Shown: positions 1 to 12,099 of the stretch, piece by piece | Position numbering within the stretch: position 1 is the stretch's first letter | How the letters are laid out: the number at the start of each line of letters is the position of its first letter | Origin: Vombatus ursinus | Lineage: Eukaryota; Chordata; Mammalia; Diprotodontia; Vombatidae | DNA length: 64,000 bases | Direction of reading: 5' to 3' | NCBI RefSeq assembly: GCF_900497805.2 | Contig: NW_020954569.1 | Location: forward strand, 23,250,755-23,314,754 | Translations under genes and position numbers: made by a program | Notes under the pieces: model-generated | What the model saw: the letters and a program-made list of their open reading frames with translations, nothing else | What the model was told of the DNA's origin: nothing | Database searches by the model: none

Positions 1-480
1 TCAATCAATCAACAAGCATTTATTAAAGCACTTGTTATGTGCTAACTACTATGCTAAGTGCTAGGGATGCCAAGAAAAATATAAAAAAACCCTTGCCCTC
101 AAGGAGTTTAAATTCTATCAGGGGAAACTATGCAAAATTATAAGATGAAACAAAATATAGAAAAATAAAATATAATGTGATTTTTGTAAGGGAAGGCACT
201 AGCAGCTAGAGGGATCAGAAAATGCTTCATTTGGGGCACTTGAGCTAAGATTTGAAGGAAGCTAAGGCTTCAAAGACTGAGAGGTAAGGAGAGAAGTTAT
301 TTCAAGCATGTATGCCCATAGGCACAGATACAGGAAGTGGAATGTCATATGCAAGGGACAACAAGAAGGTTAATTTGACTGTACCATACAGGGTATGAAA
401 AGAAGTTACACCTATTAAGTCTGCAAAAGTGAGATGAGAGCCAGATTGTGAAGGACATTCAATGACAAATAGACAAGATT
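1..480 (-). mobile_element. CR1/L2-like LINE, 3' end
   Basis: The window opens inside the reversed 3' tail of a CR1-clade (L2/L3-like) LINE. On the + strand it reads as the usual inverted tail, with a cattt-attaa segment followed by a tgtgctaactactatgct block. It then runs into the region seen in the longer minus copies here (aaggcactag..., ...tttgaaggaagctaag). The same order of blocks occurs at 40.9-41.4 kb. No open frame remains. The element may continue to the left of the window. Confidence 0.7.
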
Positions 481-704
481 GTATTTGAACCTAGAGTTAA
501 TTCAGTCAGATGAAGCATTACTGGTTTTGGTTAATTTTGAATGTATGCAGCTGTAACTGGAAAAGAACAAATGCCATTTTGTCAAAAAAAACTATGATAT
601 TTGATATCAATTAAGTGTTTTCTAATATGCTAGTATTGCTATTTCTTTAATCATTATGAGGGGGAAGTGCTTCCATTTAAAAGACAATTTTAAAATGGTT
701 GCAG
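481..704. other. unassigned AT-rich DNA
   Basis: No repeat family or reading frame recognised. Confidence 0.4.
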
Positions 705-2195
705 GAAACCATCAAAACTATTTGGTTCTGGCTAAGAAATAGAGTGGTAGATCAGTAGAATACGTTAGGTACACAAGACATAGTAGTCAATGACTATAGT
801 AATCTACTGTTTGATAAAACCAAAGATTCCAGCTTCTGGGATAAGAACTCACTATTTGACCAAAAAAAAAAAAACCCTAGAAAATAGTATGACAGAAACT
901 AGGCATAGACAAGTATACACCATACACCTAAAGAATGATACCATAAGCAAATTCGGAGAGCAAGGAATAGTTTACCTGTCAGATCTATGGAGAATGGAAG
1001 AATTTATGACCAAACAAGATAGAGAACATTATGAAATGCAAAGTGGATAATTTTGATTTCATTAAATTAAAAAGATTTTGCACAAACAAAGCCAGTACAA
1101 CCAAAATTAGAAGAGAAGCAGAAAGCTGGGGGAAAATTTTTATAGCCAGTGTCTGTAATAAAGACCTCATTTATAAAACATATAGAAAACTGAGTCAAAT
1201 TTATAAGAATACAAGTCATTCCTCCGATTGATAAATGGTCAAAGGATATGAACAGGCAGTTTTCAGATGAAGAAATTAAAGTTATCTATAGTCATATAAA
1301 ATGCTTTAAATCACTATTGATTAGAGAAATGCAAATTAAAACAACTCTGAGGTACCACCTCATACCTATCAGATTGGCTAATATGACAAAAAAGGAAAAT
1401 GATAAATGTTGGAGAAGATGTGGGAAAATTGGAACACATGCATTGTTGGTGGAGTTGTGAACTGATCCAACCATTCTGGAGAGCAATTTGGAACTATGCC
1501 CGCCGGGCAACCAAACTGTGCATACCCTTTGATCCAGCAATACTACTACTAGGTCTTTATCCCAAAGAGATCATGGAAATGGGGAAACGACCTACACGTA
1601 CAAAAATATTTATAGCAGCTCTTTTAGTTGTGGCAAAGAATTGGAATTGATGGGAATCATCACTTGGGGAATGGCTGAACAAGTTGTGGTATACGAATGT
1701 AATGGAATACTATTGCTCTATAAGAAATGATGAGCAGGCAGATTTCAGAAAAACCTGGTAAGACTTACCTGAACTAATGCTGAGTGAAGTGAGTAGAACC
1801 AGGAGAACATTGTACATAGTAAGAGCAACATTGTGCGATGATCAACTTTGATAGACTTAGCTCTTCTCAGCAATGCAATGACCTAAGACAATTCTAAAAG
1901 GCTCATGATGGAAAATGTTATCCATATCCAGAGAAATAACTATGGAGTCTGAATGCAGATCAAAGCATGCTACTTTCTCTTTTTTTTCTTGTGTTTTTTC
2001 CCTTTTGTTCTGATTCTTCCTTCATAACATGACTAACGTGGAAATATGTCTAACAGGATTGTACATGTGTATTAGATTGTATGCCATCTTGGAGAGGGGG
2101 AAGAGAGGGAGGGAAAAAAATTGTAACTCAAAATCTTATAAAAGTGAATGTTGAAAACTATCTTTACACATAATTAGGAAAAAAATAAAATATTA
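705..2195 (+). mobile_element. L1 LINE, 5'-truncated ORF2 end and 3' UTR
   Basis: Successive short frames encode the C-terminal part of marsupial L1 ORF2, split by frame changes: the segment before the cysteine region (790-1050 and 1031-1231), then NDKCWRRCGKIGT at 1399-1450, then the IPFDPAILLLGLYPKE stretch at about 1520-1570. The C-rich NDKCW motif is the zinc-knuckle-like end of ORF2 that helps bind L1 RNA during target-primed reverse transcription. A purine-rich 3' UTR follows, ending in an A-rich tail near 2195. The copy is inactive: it lacks ORF1, the endonuclease and the reverse transcriptase core, and the frame is interrupted several times, including at an A-run at 861. Confidence 0.93.
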
Positions 2196-2655
2196 TTAAG
2201 TTGGGGGGCGGGGAATGGTTTGTAGGAAAAACAAAATCCCACACACAACTTCCTCAGTAAGCACAAGTTTTTGTTTTGTTTTTTTTTCCAGTGTCATATT
2301 GCTTCTGATGCCTTGAAGGTAGCTCCAAGTCAGATAATAAGCTTCATTTCATCTGTTTTAGTTAGCAGTAATAATTACAAATAAGAGTTAATACAAACAG
2401 CACTAATTTCTTCTCACACTGATTTCCAGTCCAAATATTCCTTCCTTATTTAAAAGTTTGGCAGGAATATGAAAAATACTTAAGTTTATAACCTTTCCAG
2501 TCCTAATTATGATTTAATCGTCATTACAGACAATAAAGAAAGAATGAAAGTCCCTGACAAAACGATGTTGTAAGTGGTACAGCTTAGTCTTAACAATTGC
2601 TTTTTTTTTTCTGAGAAGATATATGAGCATTTACTCTCCATTCAGTTAAGAATTA
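2196..2655. other. unassigned DNA between two L1 pieces
   Basis: No gene or known repeat seen. It contains a G-run near 2203 and T-runs near 2275 and 2600. Confidence 0.4.
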
Positions 2656-4790
2656 AATTGTTTCAGCCAAGATGGCAGAGTAAAAGCAGGGACTCACTTG
2701 AGCTCTATCCCAAACTCCTCCAAATACCTGTAAAAAAAATGACAATAAATTCTAGAGCAGCAGAACCCACAAAAAGACAGAGTGAAACAAATTTACAACC
2801 TAGATCGGCAATGGGAAAGGTCTGTTGTGCTGGGCTGGGAGAGGAGCAGAGTCTAACATGGGCCATGCAGACATAGACCAGGCCCCAGCAAATTCAGAAC
2901 AGGCCTCAGGGGACTGAATCACTGGACCACTAAATCAGCTGTGGAAATTTCCAGACTTCTCAACCGACAAACACCAAAGACGGCTTAGAAGGTCAATAGA
3001 AAGGTCTGTTGGACCAGGGTGAGAAAGGAGTGCAGGCCCCCCTTGGCCCCAGCACAGCCCCAAAGTGGCAGTGGTGGCAGCAGTGGCAGCAGCTGATTTC
3101 AGAGCTCTCAACCCACAGATGGTAAGGGCATCAGACAACTGATCAGAAGGAGACTGTAAGGATCTCTTTGCTCCCACGGAGGCAGGATTCTGTTGCTTTG
3201 CCCATAATTGGATCTGGGTGGTAGTCCTGGGATGAGGAGGAGCACTGGCATAGCAAAGCTTATGGCAGCAGTGGAGAGAGAACCCTCACAGCTCCAGTGC
3301 AGAAAAGAGTACTTGTGGTCACTCATATACCAGAGCACAGGCCAGGAGAGGAGTAAACAACTCTCCTAAGATCATATCACCTTGGAGGAACTAAAAACTT
3401 ACAGGTCCCTAGAAGTATCTCTGAAAACAGCTACACAAAAGCCCTGAAGCTTGGGAAACAGAGGTCTACCTTAATAAAGAGTTTAAAAAATCAAGTAATT
3501 GGCTGGGGAAATGAGCAAACAGTATTAAAAAACTCAGACTGTAAAATCTTACTTTGGTGACAAGAAAGATCAAAACATATAATCAGAAGAAGACAACAAA
3601 GTCAAAGCTCCTACATCCAAAGCCTCCAAGAAAAATATGAATTGATCTTAGGCCATGGAAGAGCTCAAAAAGAATTTTGAAAATCAAGTAAGAGAAGTAG
3701 AGGAAAAATTAGAAAGAGAAGTGAGAGTGATGCAAGAAATCATGAAAAATGAGTCAGTAGCTTGGTAAAGAAAGCCCCAAAAAATACTGAAGAAAATAAC
3801 ACCTTAAAAAATAGACTAGACCAAATGACAAAAGAGGTCCAAAAAACCAATGAGGAGAACGCCTTAAAAAGCAGAATTGGCCAAATGGAAAAGGAGGAGC
3901 CTGAAGAAAATAATTCCTTAAAAATTAGAATGGAGCAAATGGAAGTTAATGACTCTATGAGAAAACAAGAAATTATAAAACAAAATCAAAAGAATGAAAA
4001 AATAGAAGACAATGTGAAATATCTCGTTGGAAATACAACTAAACTGGAAAATAAATCCAGGAGAGATAATTTAAAAATTATTGGACTACCTGAAAGCCAT
4101 GATCATCTAGACATCATCTTTCAAGAAATTATCAAGGAACACTGCCTTGATATTCTAGAACAGAGGGTAAAATAGAATCTGGAAGAATCCACTGACCTCC
4201 TGAAAGAGATATCAAAAGGAAAACTCCCAGGAATACTATAGCAAAATTCCAGAGTTCCCAGGTCAAAGAGAAAATATTGCAAGCAGCCAGAAAGAAATAA
4301 TTAAAGTATTGTGGAAACACAATCAAGATAACACTAGCAGCTTCTACATTAAGGTATTGATTGGAGGGCTTGAAATATAATATTCTCAGGGTCAAAGGAG
4401 CTAGGATTAAAACCTAGAATCACCTATCCTGCAAAACTGAGTGTTATAAATGGGGGGGGGGAATTGATATTCAATGAGGAATTGAAAGCATACTTGAGAA
4501 GCCAGAGCTAATTAGAAAAATTGACTTTCAAATACAAGACTCAAGAGAAGCATGAAAAGAATATACCAACTTACAGCAGAACCAGAGTACTAGTATGCTG
4601 CAATCCACTTCAAAAAAGGAACCAATAACTTGAGTAAATAGTCAAAAACAGTCAAAGATCTCTTCGATATGCCTACCCTCTCCCAGAGAGCCATCTCTTT
4701 CAAAGAACTTTTCAAAGAAAAATAGAGAAAAAATTCAGCAATACTGACCAACACAATGAAAAGTATCTGAGGTTATGTCTGATGTACACC
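2656..4790 (+). mobile_element. L1/HAL1-type element: 5' UTR plus ORF1, no ORF2
   Basis: It begins with the marsupial L1 5' leader (agccaagatggcagagtaaa near 2667). It continues through a GC-richer leader with CAG-rich blocks around 3070-3130 and then a decayed ORF1 (3575-4460). No endonuclease or reverse transcriptase follows. After the ORF1 C-terminus the sequence continues to about 4790, perhaps 5280, in DNA I cannot place in ORF2. An ORF1-only layout is what HAL1 (half-L1) elements have. A rearranged full L1 is the alternative. A second 5' end of the same kind lies in the opposite orientation at 30.6-31.8 kb. Confidence 0.8.
3575..4460 (+). pseudogene. L1/HAL1 ORF1 relic (coiled coil plus RNA-binding region)
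   Basis: The longest open piece is 3762-4175 (137 codons). Residues 1-90 are a coiled coil with repeated NALKSRIGQMEKE- and SLKIRMEQMEV-type heptads. Residues 100-137 contain RRDNLKIIGLPES, the conserved start of the L1 ORF1p RRM. Upstream, in another frame, lies EDNKVKAPTSKASKKNMN (about 3590-3645), the ORF1 N-terminus. Downstream, in another frame, GLKPRITYPAKLSVI (about 4400-4445) is the C-terminal domain. ORF1p normally forms a trimer that coats L1 RNA in the cytoplasm. The three pieces lie in different frames, so this copy is broken. Confidence 0.88.
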
Positions 4791-5520
4791 TATGGATTCC
4801 AACCTCTTCAAAGGTGCAGGGGAGGTGTGTTTTCATATCTCTTTCGGTTTTTGTTGTTGGTTTTCTTTTTTTGGTGGGGTGGGAGCATTCTCATTTCAGC
4901 TGTGCTCTGGTGCTATGACTACTCAGAATCATGTGAGATCATATGCTATAAGGGGAGAAGACCCTAAGACCTCTTCCCTCTAAGATCATGTGGTCCTTGC
5001 AAATGGTCCTTGGTCCTTGGTTCCTGCATTAGTTCTTTTTCTTTTTAGGGGAAGGAGATTAATCTGGAGATCAGGAGGGAAGACCACAGCAATGAGGGAG
5101 TCAGAGTCCAAGCCAGGTTTTGCAGTCAGCCCAGCACCAATGCCACAAGGAATAACATCTAGGCAGAAACTGAGAACTTATATATTAATTATGTCTTATC
5201 TTGACATAAACTTGGTGGAATCCATACTATATAGGTCTTTTCTGAGCTAAGTTGAGATTCCCTCCCCACCTATCCCCATCCTGAGACCAGGTGATATAGG
5301 GGGAGGAAGCCTCAAAGTATTGGGGAAAATATCTGTACTCTTTCTCTGCTATATATTTAAAGCAAATATCTCTTTCATTGTTGCTTAGTCAAAAAAAATT
5401 AAATCATTTCTTATGTAGAAAGCTCAACTTTGCTTTCAATGTTATTTCTTTTGTAGGTTAGCTTTATATTTGGGGGGCAAAAACAAGTGAAAAATAGTTC
5501 AATCTGAGCCAAATAGAGGG
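4791..5520. other. unassigned, possible 3' part of the HAL1-type element
   Basis: T- and G-rich stretches (4850-4890, 5035-5055) separate short open frames with no recognisable protein. It may be the 3' UTR of the preceding element. No poly-A end or target duplication is obvious. Confidence 0.35.
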
Positions 5521-5524
5521 GGAT

Positions 5525-5735
5525 GAGGAGGAACAGGCATTTATTAAGCACCTACTATGTGCCAGTTGCTGTTAAATACTTTATAAATATTATCTCTTGT
5601 GATCCAAATTATGACATTTATACAAAATCCTTGTTTCAATCACTTAACCATTCTAGGCTTCAGTCTTCATCTGTAAAGTGAAAGACTTGGATTAAGGGGC
5701 CTCTAAGATCTCTGCCATTTCAAAATCTATAATTC
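5525..5735. repeat. MIR/CORE-SINE relics
   Basis: 5525-5610 is a reversed MIR/L2-type end (cacctactatgtgccagttg). 5640-5735 is a forward CORE-SINE tail (cttcatctgtaaagtg, followed by the tctaagatctctgcc block). Both are strongly diverged, as expected of old mammalian or therian SINEs. Confidence 0.6.
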
Positions 5736-5739
5736 CCAC

Positions 5740-6540
5740 TAATTAACCTCTTTGATTCCATAATTTTAATCCTCATAAAGCAGTGATCAAATGAAAGATT
5801 GTTTCAAAAGTTAGTTTGTCCATCAGTTTCTTGTTTATATTCTTTATTGTAGAATATCATATTTATGTGTGTGTGTATATACTTACACATGTTACTTTGT
5901 AAACCATGTAGCACTATATCGATAGGTATTAGACAAAGGAGTGGGAATGCAGATGAAAATCAGTTACAGCAATAGAAAAACAACTCAAAGTTCACCAGCC
6001 TCAACCCAACTCTGCATTTATTTTATTTGAATTTATTTTTAGGTTATTACTGTTTTCTCTTGTTTTTAGAAAGGCTCACTTTCCTTGTGTTGAAATTTCT
6101 TAAGTTAAATTGATGAAATTCTAATACTATTTAAAATACATCTATCCCTGGCAAGAGCTAATACTGTTATACCACTTCAGTGTAAATGAGTTTCAGGTCT
6201 TTTGCTGGCAACAGGTTTTAGTTCATTGGAAGGGAAAGTTGTAGAGAAGGGAGGGAATGTAAGAGGAAGTTTGTAAATGTAACAGGAAATTTGGAAGGGT
6301 ATGCCACTGAGAGAGGGAAAGGGCTGACATTGTACATCTAATTCAAATACACCTGTCTAATACACTTGATCCTGCACCTGATAAGTAAATTAACTGGAGC
6401 TGAGGAATGTTAACCTTTTGAGGTAAGGAATATTAACAATCAAAAGGTTTCAACAATAGCTCTTGAATTCTTCTTGCTATCTCAACTACTTACCTTCTCT
6501 TCCTAAGCCTTTCTTTTGCCTCCATGTATAACATATTCAT
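5740..6540. other. unassigned DNA with a short TG tract
   Basis: A small (TG)n/(TA)n run lies at 5864-5890. Purine-rich DNA at 6225-6320 shows no family match. No frame worth calling. Confidence 0.4.
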
Positions 6541-6544
6541 AGTG

Positions 6545-6724
6545 CTTTGATTTAGAAAGAACCATAGAAATCACCCAACCTTCTCATTTTACAGACAAGA
6601 AAATTGTACTTAAGAAAGGGAAACGGACTTTCCCAACATAACACAGGTGGTGATTAACAGAACAAGGATTCCAATCCTGCTTATCTGACTCAAAATACAG
6701 CATTCTTTTCATTCTACCTGGCTC
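6545..6724 (-). repeat. MIR/CORE-SINE, reversed
   Basis: The + strand reads the inverted CORE in order: cattttacagacaagaaaat, then the aagtcac-equivalent aacacaggtggtgatt, ending at the tRNA-derived head (attctacctggctct). Diverged. Confidence 0.65.
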
Positions 6725-6729
6725 TGTGA

Positions 6730-8655
6730 ACAGATTTCAGGGTGTCAATGAATGTGGGTGGAGCATCTTAATTTTCTAACTTCTAACTGAAATTTGTCAT
6801 TTCCTTTAATTATTAAAATAATTATCTCAAGAAGGAGTTCATACACTTTCCTTCTCTGGATAGATATGTCCTTAATAACTTGTTTTATGTCCCTTTTTCA
6901 CATGTCATAATTGGTAATATGTCCCAGCCTACTTACAGAAACCATCTCTTTAGCTCACCTGAAATTTTGATTCATATGAGACCATGATATTCCACAATTA
7001 ATAAACATCTAATACCACCAGGAAAACATTAATGTTAAAAAAAAAAGATAACAAGAAACATGCTGAAATCTTGGAGTTCAATATAGGTCATTATTTTCCT
7101 CCTAGCCAATTCTGGGTCAGTTATACATGGCCAAGTTCTCTGTACTGATGGACTTATTCAAAGGGTTTCCCATCCAACAGGATGTCATAATTTCAGCAAT
7201 TTGTGTTTCCCTGTATGGATTGTAGATGCATCTCTTCAAAATGTCCATGGATCTCAAGAGCTGCCTGTGTGCAGCTCACTCTTGATTCTCTTGGGAGAGA
7301 AAAAGAAAGAGAAGGGAGGGGGTGCTTATTTCACAATAGGGAAGGGAATAATATAAAGGTTTTTTTTTTCTTTGCCAAGGTAGAAAGGATCACTCTCATC
7401 CTATTTTGCTAAAATGCCTGGAAAAGAAGAGTACCAACCACAAGATGGAGGAATAATGGACACTTATGCATTTTTATTGCAATCTACAACAATGGGGCAA
7501 GAGAAGGGGACTAGGTCAGTAGCATGAAATTGCCCATGACCAGGAGTGATAAGATTTCTTGAGAAAAAGCAAGCCAGTAACTATATTTAAAACGGGGAGC
7601 TTTCAGGTAAGCAAGGCATAGTGAACAAACTATACAATCTGGGTCAGCATTCAAAGATCCCCAAGGTCATCTACACTGACATTCCTCAACCTTAACTCTG
7701 GACTCAGAGGAACATTGGGTCTAGGTGACCACATCGTAAAAATTAGTCTTTTGGAGGAACCCACTTTCCAAATGATTCTGTAAGGAAGTGGATAGACCCC
7801 ATTCAGGAATGTGGGCTAATATTGTTTTCAGTGCCTTCCTACTTATTTCTGTTACAGTTAAGTATATTTTGCTGTTTTTATTTTTCCCTTTGCCTAGATC
7901 TTCAAACATGATAAACAACTGAATACAAAGATCCAAATTAACTACAGAAATTCCAAGTTGGTGAGGTGACAAGAGAGTCAAGAGAGGTCAATTACCATTT
8001 AAAGCTTCCACATTTTGAACCTGAGTCTATGAGAGACCAAAGGTGGTAGTACCTGATATCCTACAATAAAGAATCCTATATTTATATAGACTTTTGACCA
8101 GACATATTCCATGAAAGGGGCAAACAACTAAGACCAGCAGGTTGCCCTGTTTTATGCATACAGTGATATTGATCATCATAGGATCATTAAACTGTTATTT
8201 TTTAACATTTCAACATCTTTAACATTAAACAAAGCATATCTTCTGAAAAACATGATCACATACTGAATGATGTTTTCCAAAAAAGAAAAATGTTTTCATT
8301 TGCCCCTTTTCCCCATGATGCTGTGACAGGAGGAAAGGAAACAAAATGGTTAGCTGAACCAAGGATAGAAGAAGGAGGAAAAAATAAAGAAAATGTAGAA
8401 TGTGGGGGCTAACACAGCTGTAGCCATGTAAATAAGCTGTATTCTCCCTACATACACAAAGATTTGGAATGAGGCAGTAATATCTCATATGAGTAAGCAC
8501 TGGGGCAGTTTGGCCAAACCAGTCCTGCCAAGTCAGAGTGATTAGTGCAAAATGAAAGGACAGTGAACTCCACAAGCTGGCATCAAGTTCCCAGACCAAT
8601 TCCATGGATGACATGGTTTCTTCTGCACTTTAAATACTATTGACCTATACTACCA
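6730..8655. other. unassigned single-copy-looking DNA
   Basis: About 1.9 kb with no LINE, SINE or LTR recognised and only chance-length frames on both strands (for example 7721-7981 and 8225-8614, minus). Neither frame shows a domain, signal peptide or codon pattern I trust. Confidence 0.4.
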
Positions 8656-8659
8656 TGGC

Positions 8660-8723
8660 TGGGAAGAGGAAGGAGAGAGGGAGAGACAGAGAGAGAGACA
8701 GAGAGACAGAGAGACAGAGAGAC

Positions 8724-8780
<57 letters not shown>
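8660..8780. repeat. (GAGACA)n/(GA)n microsatellite
   Basis: Imperfect gagaca units grade into a pure GA tract ending at 8778. It creates artificial Arg/Glu and Ser/Leu open frames on the two strands. Confidence 0.97.
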
Positions 8781-9160
8781 TGCATATCCTGTCCCGTAGC
8801 TACATTCAGAGACAGGGAGACAGGGCATTTTATGAAAAAGTAATAGAACTACCTGGGAAGTTATGTGGCACCGTGTATAGAGTACCAGTCCCGCAGTCTG
8901 TATCCCCTAGACCTTTTAGTCAATGTAATTGCAAAGATGTGTTTTGTTTTTGAGAGTCGTCTAAAAACCTTATCCGTTTGATTATATTTTCAACAGCTAT
9001 TTTCAGTACATGACTATATCTCATAAACATTTTTTAAAAGATGATAAAGCAGACATATTGATCAACTGTTGATGATGGCTTTCTAGTCTTCATAATCCAT
9101 ACAGGGAATTAACTTAGACAATACATACTGTTCATGCTCAAGTACTGGACTGTTCAATTC
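8781..9160. other. unassigned DNA
   Basis: Nothing recognised except a faint SINE-head-like piece near 8863-8915 that is too short to call. Confidence 0.35.
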
Positions 9161-9164
9161 TCCA

Positions 9165-9335
9165 TTACTTAAGGGGGATATCATTACTGATGGGATCAGA
9201 GTGAAGGATGATGAGTGGGGAACAATAATTGAAGGCCTCATATAAGAGATGGCATTTGAGATAGGCTTTAAAGAAAGGGACTAGTTCAATAGATAAAATG
9301 GGGAATGTGGCCATCCTAAGTTTAAAGCTATATGA
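9165..9335 (-). mobile_element. CR1/L2-like LINE fragment
   Basis: The + strand carries the reversed L2-type block aaggcctcat...gatggcatttgag...ggctttaaagaaagg, which lies next to the 3' tail in longer copies. Short and old. Confidence 0.55.
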
Positions 9336-9339
9336 TAAT

Positions 9340-10135
9340 AAAATCTGCCATGAATGGAATGCCAAGCCAAAAAGAAGAAAACAAAAGAATATCTTGTAAG
9401 CCTAAGTAAAAATAAAAGAGGAAAATGGTAGCTGAAATGTCATCAGGCCAGATGTGGGTAATGGATTTTGGGAAAAATAATCCCAATTATATGGATATGA
9501 TATTATCTAACACATCTATTGACTCAAGAAAGTTACCTTGTAGTCACTGGATATGTTCTCTGAGGACTTTTTGTGTTTCAAAATCTACTTCTTATTGTTT
9601 TTCATTCTAATATAGGCAATATCTCTTTGTAAAGGAATTTAGCTCAAAACATTTTGAAATCATATTACAAAATGCAGAAAATCTTTTAAAATAGAGGAGA
9701 CAGCTACCTAACTAGTAGAAGTTGAGTCATGCCCCTAATTCTCCTTCCAAACTCTTCTTTCCTTTGAGTTGAAACAAGATTTCTAATAGGATATGATCAA
9801 AATTTCAAATATGTTGACATTCATTAGTCCATTATTAGCATCCTTTACACTCATTTGCATGCATTAGTTTCTCAAATTAGTTACTGGCTGCCCATAAGAA
9901 ATTAGAACATTGGCAAGATCTGATGGAGAAGACAAAGTACAGCGAAGTCTAGAGAATAGTGTCCTACCTAGTGAAAATATGTATACCTATGCGAAATGCC
10001 AGAGCACCCATCATGACAGTTGCATATACTTTATATAGGGGAGATATAAAAATAAGTAAATGAGGGTGTAAATGACAAATTTAACCTATTTCACAATTGT
10101 TCACTGGGCTGGCCCATGTACAAAAGCATCCTATG
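9340..10135. other. unassigned DNA
   Basis: AT-rich, no gene or repeat family recognised. Confidence 0.4.
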
Positions 10136-10139
10136 CTAA

Positions 10140-10910
10140 AAATCTATTCAGCAATTATCATTCATTCCCTTTTCTCCACTTATACAGCTATCACCTTATA
10201 GGCTTTCATCACTAATCTCCTAGATTATTGTAATGATCTCTTAATTTTGGTCTTGACTCATCTCTCCTCACTTCAGTCTAGCTTCCACATTGATGTCAAA
10301 AATATTTTGCTTAACCACAGATTTGACCATGTCACTGCCCTCCTTAAATTCCTGTGGCATTGTATAGCCTCTAGAATTAAATATAATCTTCTGTAAAGAT
10401 TTTAAAGCCTTTTACAACTTTGCCCCAGCCCTATTTGCAGACTTATTGTGCATTAATCCATTTCTATGATCCATCCAAATTGGCCTTCTTTCTCCTCATA
10501 CATTTGCACTGACTATTCCCTATACCTAAAACATACTCCTGTATCATCTCCATCTTGTAGAATTTCCCCCTTCCTTCAAGATGTAACTCAAGTACCACCT
10601 TCTGTGAGAAGCTTTTCCTGATCCCACCTTGTGTGTATGTGTGTGTGCGCATATATATACATATATACACACACATATGCATGCATGTACGTATATGTGT
10701 ATATGTAACGCATGCATATACACATATATGTATATTCATATATATACATATGTATGTATATGCATACATATATATATATATACGTATATGCATGTGATTT
10801 CTTCCCCATCTACATTTTAAGCTTCTTAAAGGTGACACTATCACTTTGATTTTGTTTACCCAGCACCTAGTAAATAGTAGGTGTTTAATAAATGCCTGGT
10901 GTTTGAATAA
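10140..10910 (+). mobile_element. CR1/L2-like LINE, ORF2 end and 3' tail
   Basis: Pyrimidine-rich DNA preserves the order of L2-type ORF2 C-terminal codons: a piece for an LDYCN-like motif (tagattattgtaatgatc), then ctgccctccttaaattcctg, then ccttcaagatgtaactcaag. The tail is cagcacctagtaaatagtag with aataaatg near 10890. A microsatellite (10629-10793) splits the tail. The frame is destroyed. Confidence 0.75.
10629..10793. repeat. compound TG/TA/CATA microsatellite
   Basis: Alternating tgtgtg, tatata and catgcatg units sit inside the CR1/L2 tail. Tyr/Ile/His-rich frames on both strands (10464-10844) are products of this repeat, not genes. Confidence 0.95.
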
Positions 10911-11390
10911 CTATCAGATGTACTACTTGACATTTACAGTTGGAAAACAGTCTGGCTGTTTGGGCTAAGATTTTTAGCATCATATAGAAGTTATTGACTG
11001 TCATAAATCATTAAGTGAGCCTGTTCTCTAAGTTAGAGGGGCCATGGAAATGCATCCAAAGAAACAATTTATCTGTGATGAAATAGTCTGTAAACAAATT
11101 GGGGGAGGGGGCATATTTCCTGGAAGACAGCGCTAAACCTTATGAGAGGGGATCATTTCTTTAAGGATGAAAGTAGTTACAGCAACTCCCTAGGGAATCT
11201 ATAGTGAATAATTTCTATAATGTAACAATTATTTAATAACAAACATACACATTGAATTCCAATGTAATAAAGGATTACTATAATTTCTCTCCCTCTACCT
11301 GCCTAGCTCAGAAGCATTAGAGAACATAAACTAATGCCCTCTGGAGAACAGCATTCTCTTATTAGCTGAAATGTACTTGGTTCCATTAGC
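10911..11390. other. unassigned DNA
   Basis: No family recognised. A short G-rich run lies at 11101-11110. Confidence 0.35.
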
Positions 11391-11645
11391 AGCTAAGTGG
11401 TGCAAGTGGATAGAACACTAGGCCTGGAGGCAAGAAGATTTATTGTCAAGAGTTCAAATCTGGCCTCAGACACTTTTTATCTGTGTGATCCTGGGTAAGT
11501 TACTAAACCCTGTTAGCCTCAGTTTCCTCATTTGTAAAATAAGCAAGAGACAAAAATGGCAAATCACTCCAGTTTCTTTGCCAAGAAAACCTCAAATGGG
11601 GTCATGAAGAGTTGGGCAAGAATTAAGAATGACCAAACAATAACT
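11391..11645 (+). mobile_element. Mar-1-type CORE-SINE
   Basis: In order: a tRNA-derived head (agcagctaagtggtgcaagt), a B-box-like gagttcaaatctggcctc, the CORE (tttcctcatttgtaaaat), and a BovB/RTE-like tail (caaatggggtcatgaagag) ending in a caaacaataac simple tail. Such a tail implies mobilisation by an RTE-clade LINE rather than L1. Not a functional tRNA. Confidence 0.9.
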
Positions 11646-12098
11646 TGGTTCTACAACGACAAACAACAAATCTTCTTGTTTCAAATACAAATTCCATTTA
11701 AAACCATATTATATTTCGCATGAGAATTTAATATGGTATGTGGTGCAATCATTCATACCTCATATAATCTTTGGTTTTGTAGTTTGTTAAAATACTTATG
11801 ATTGGGTATCACAGTTACCTATGTATAGGTATTCCCTGACTAGATTTCAGACTGTATGAGGATAGTTCCAGTTTTATGCAAATTTCACATCTTCCCTAGT
11901 GCCAAAGATAATGTGCTATAAATGTTTGTTGAATTGAATAGTTTCCTTATGTGCATTCAAATGTAAATTGCCTTTCTATAGGAGACAGAAAGTGCATACA
12001 GTTTTCAGTGTCCTCCAATCATGATGAGATTAGTACTTCTATTTAATTTACAAAATATTAATCAACTGCCTACTTTGTACAATAGTATACAAATCCTA
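11646..12098. other. mostly unassigned; CR1/L2 tail at 11830-11942 (+)
   Basis: 11830-11942 reads as a forward L2-type tail (gactgtatgagg..., cttccctagtgcc..., aaatgtttgttgaattgaat). The rest shows nothing. Confidence 0.5.
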
Positions 12099-12099
12099 G

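Noticed and set aside
8225-8614. 129-codon minus frame with hydrophobic segments
   Set aside because: No recognisable domain, no start context of note, and composition as expected from chance in AT-rich DNA.
8637-8843. Arg/Glu-rich frame on + and Ser/Leu-rich frame on -
   Set aside because: Produced by the GA/GACA repeat.
10464-10844. 126-codon minus frame rich in Tyr, Ile and His
   Set aside because: Its middle is a TA/CA microsatellite and its flanks are CR1/L2 tail.
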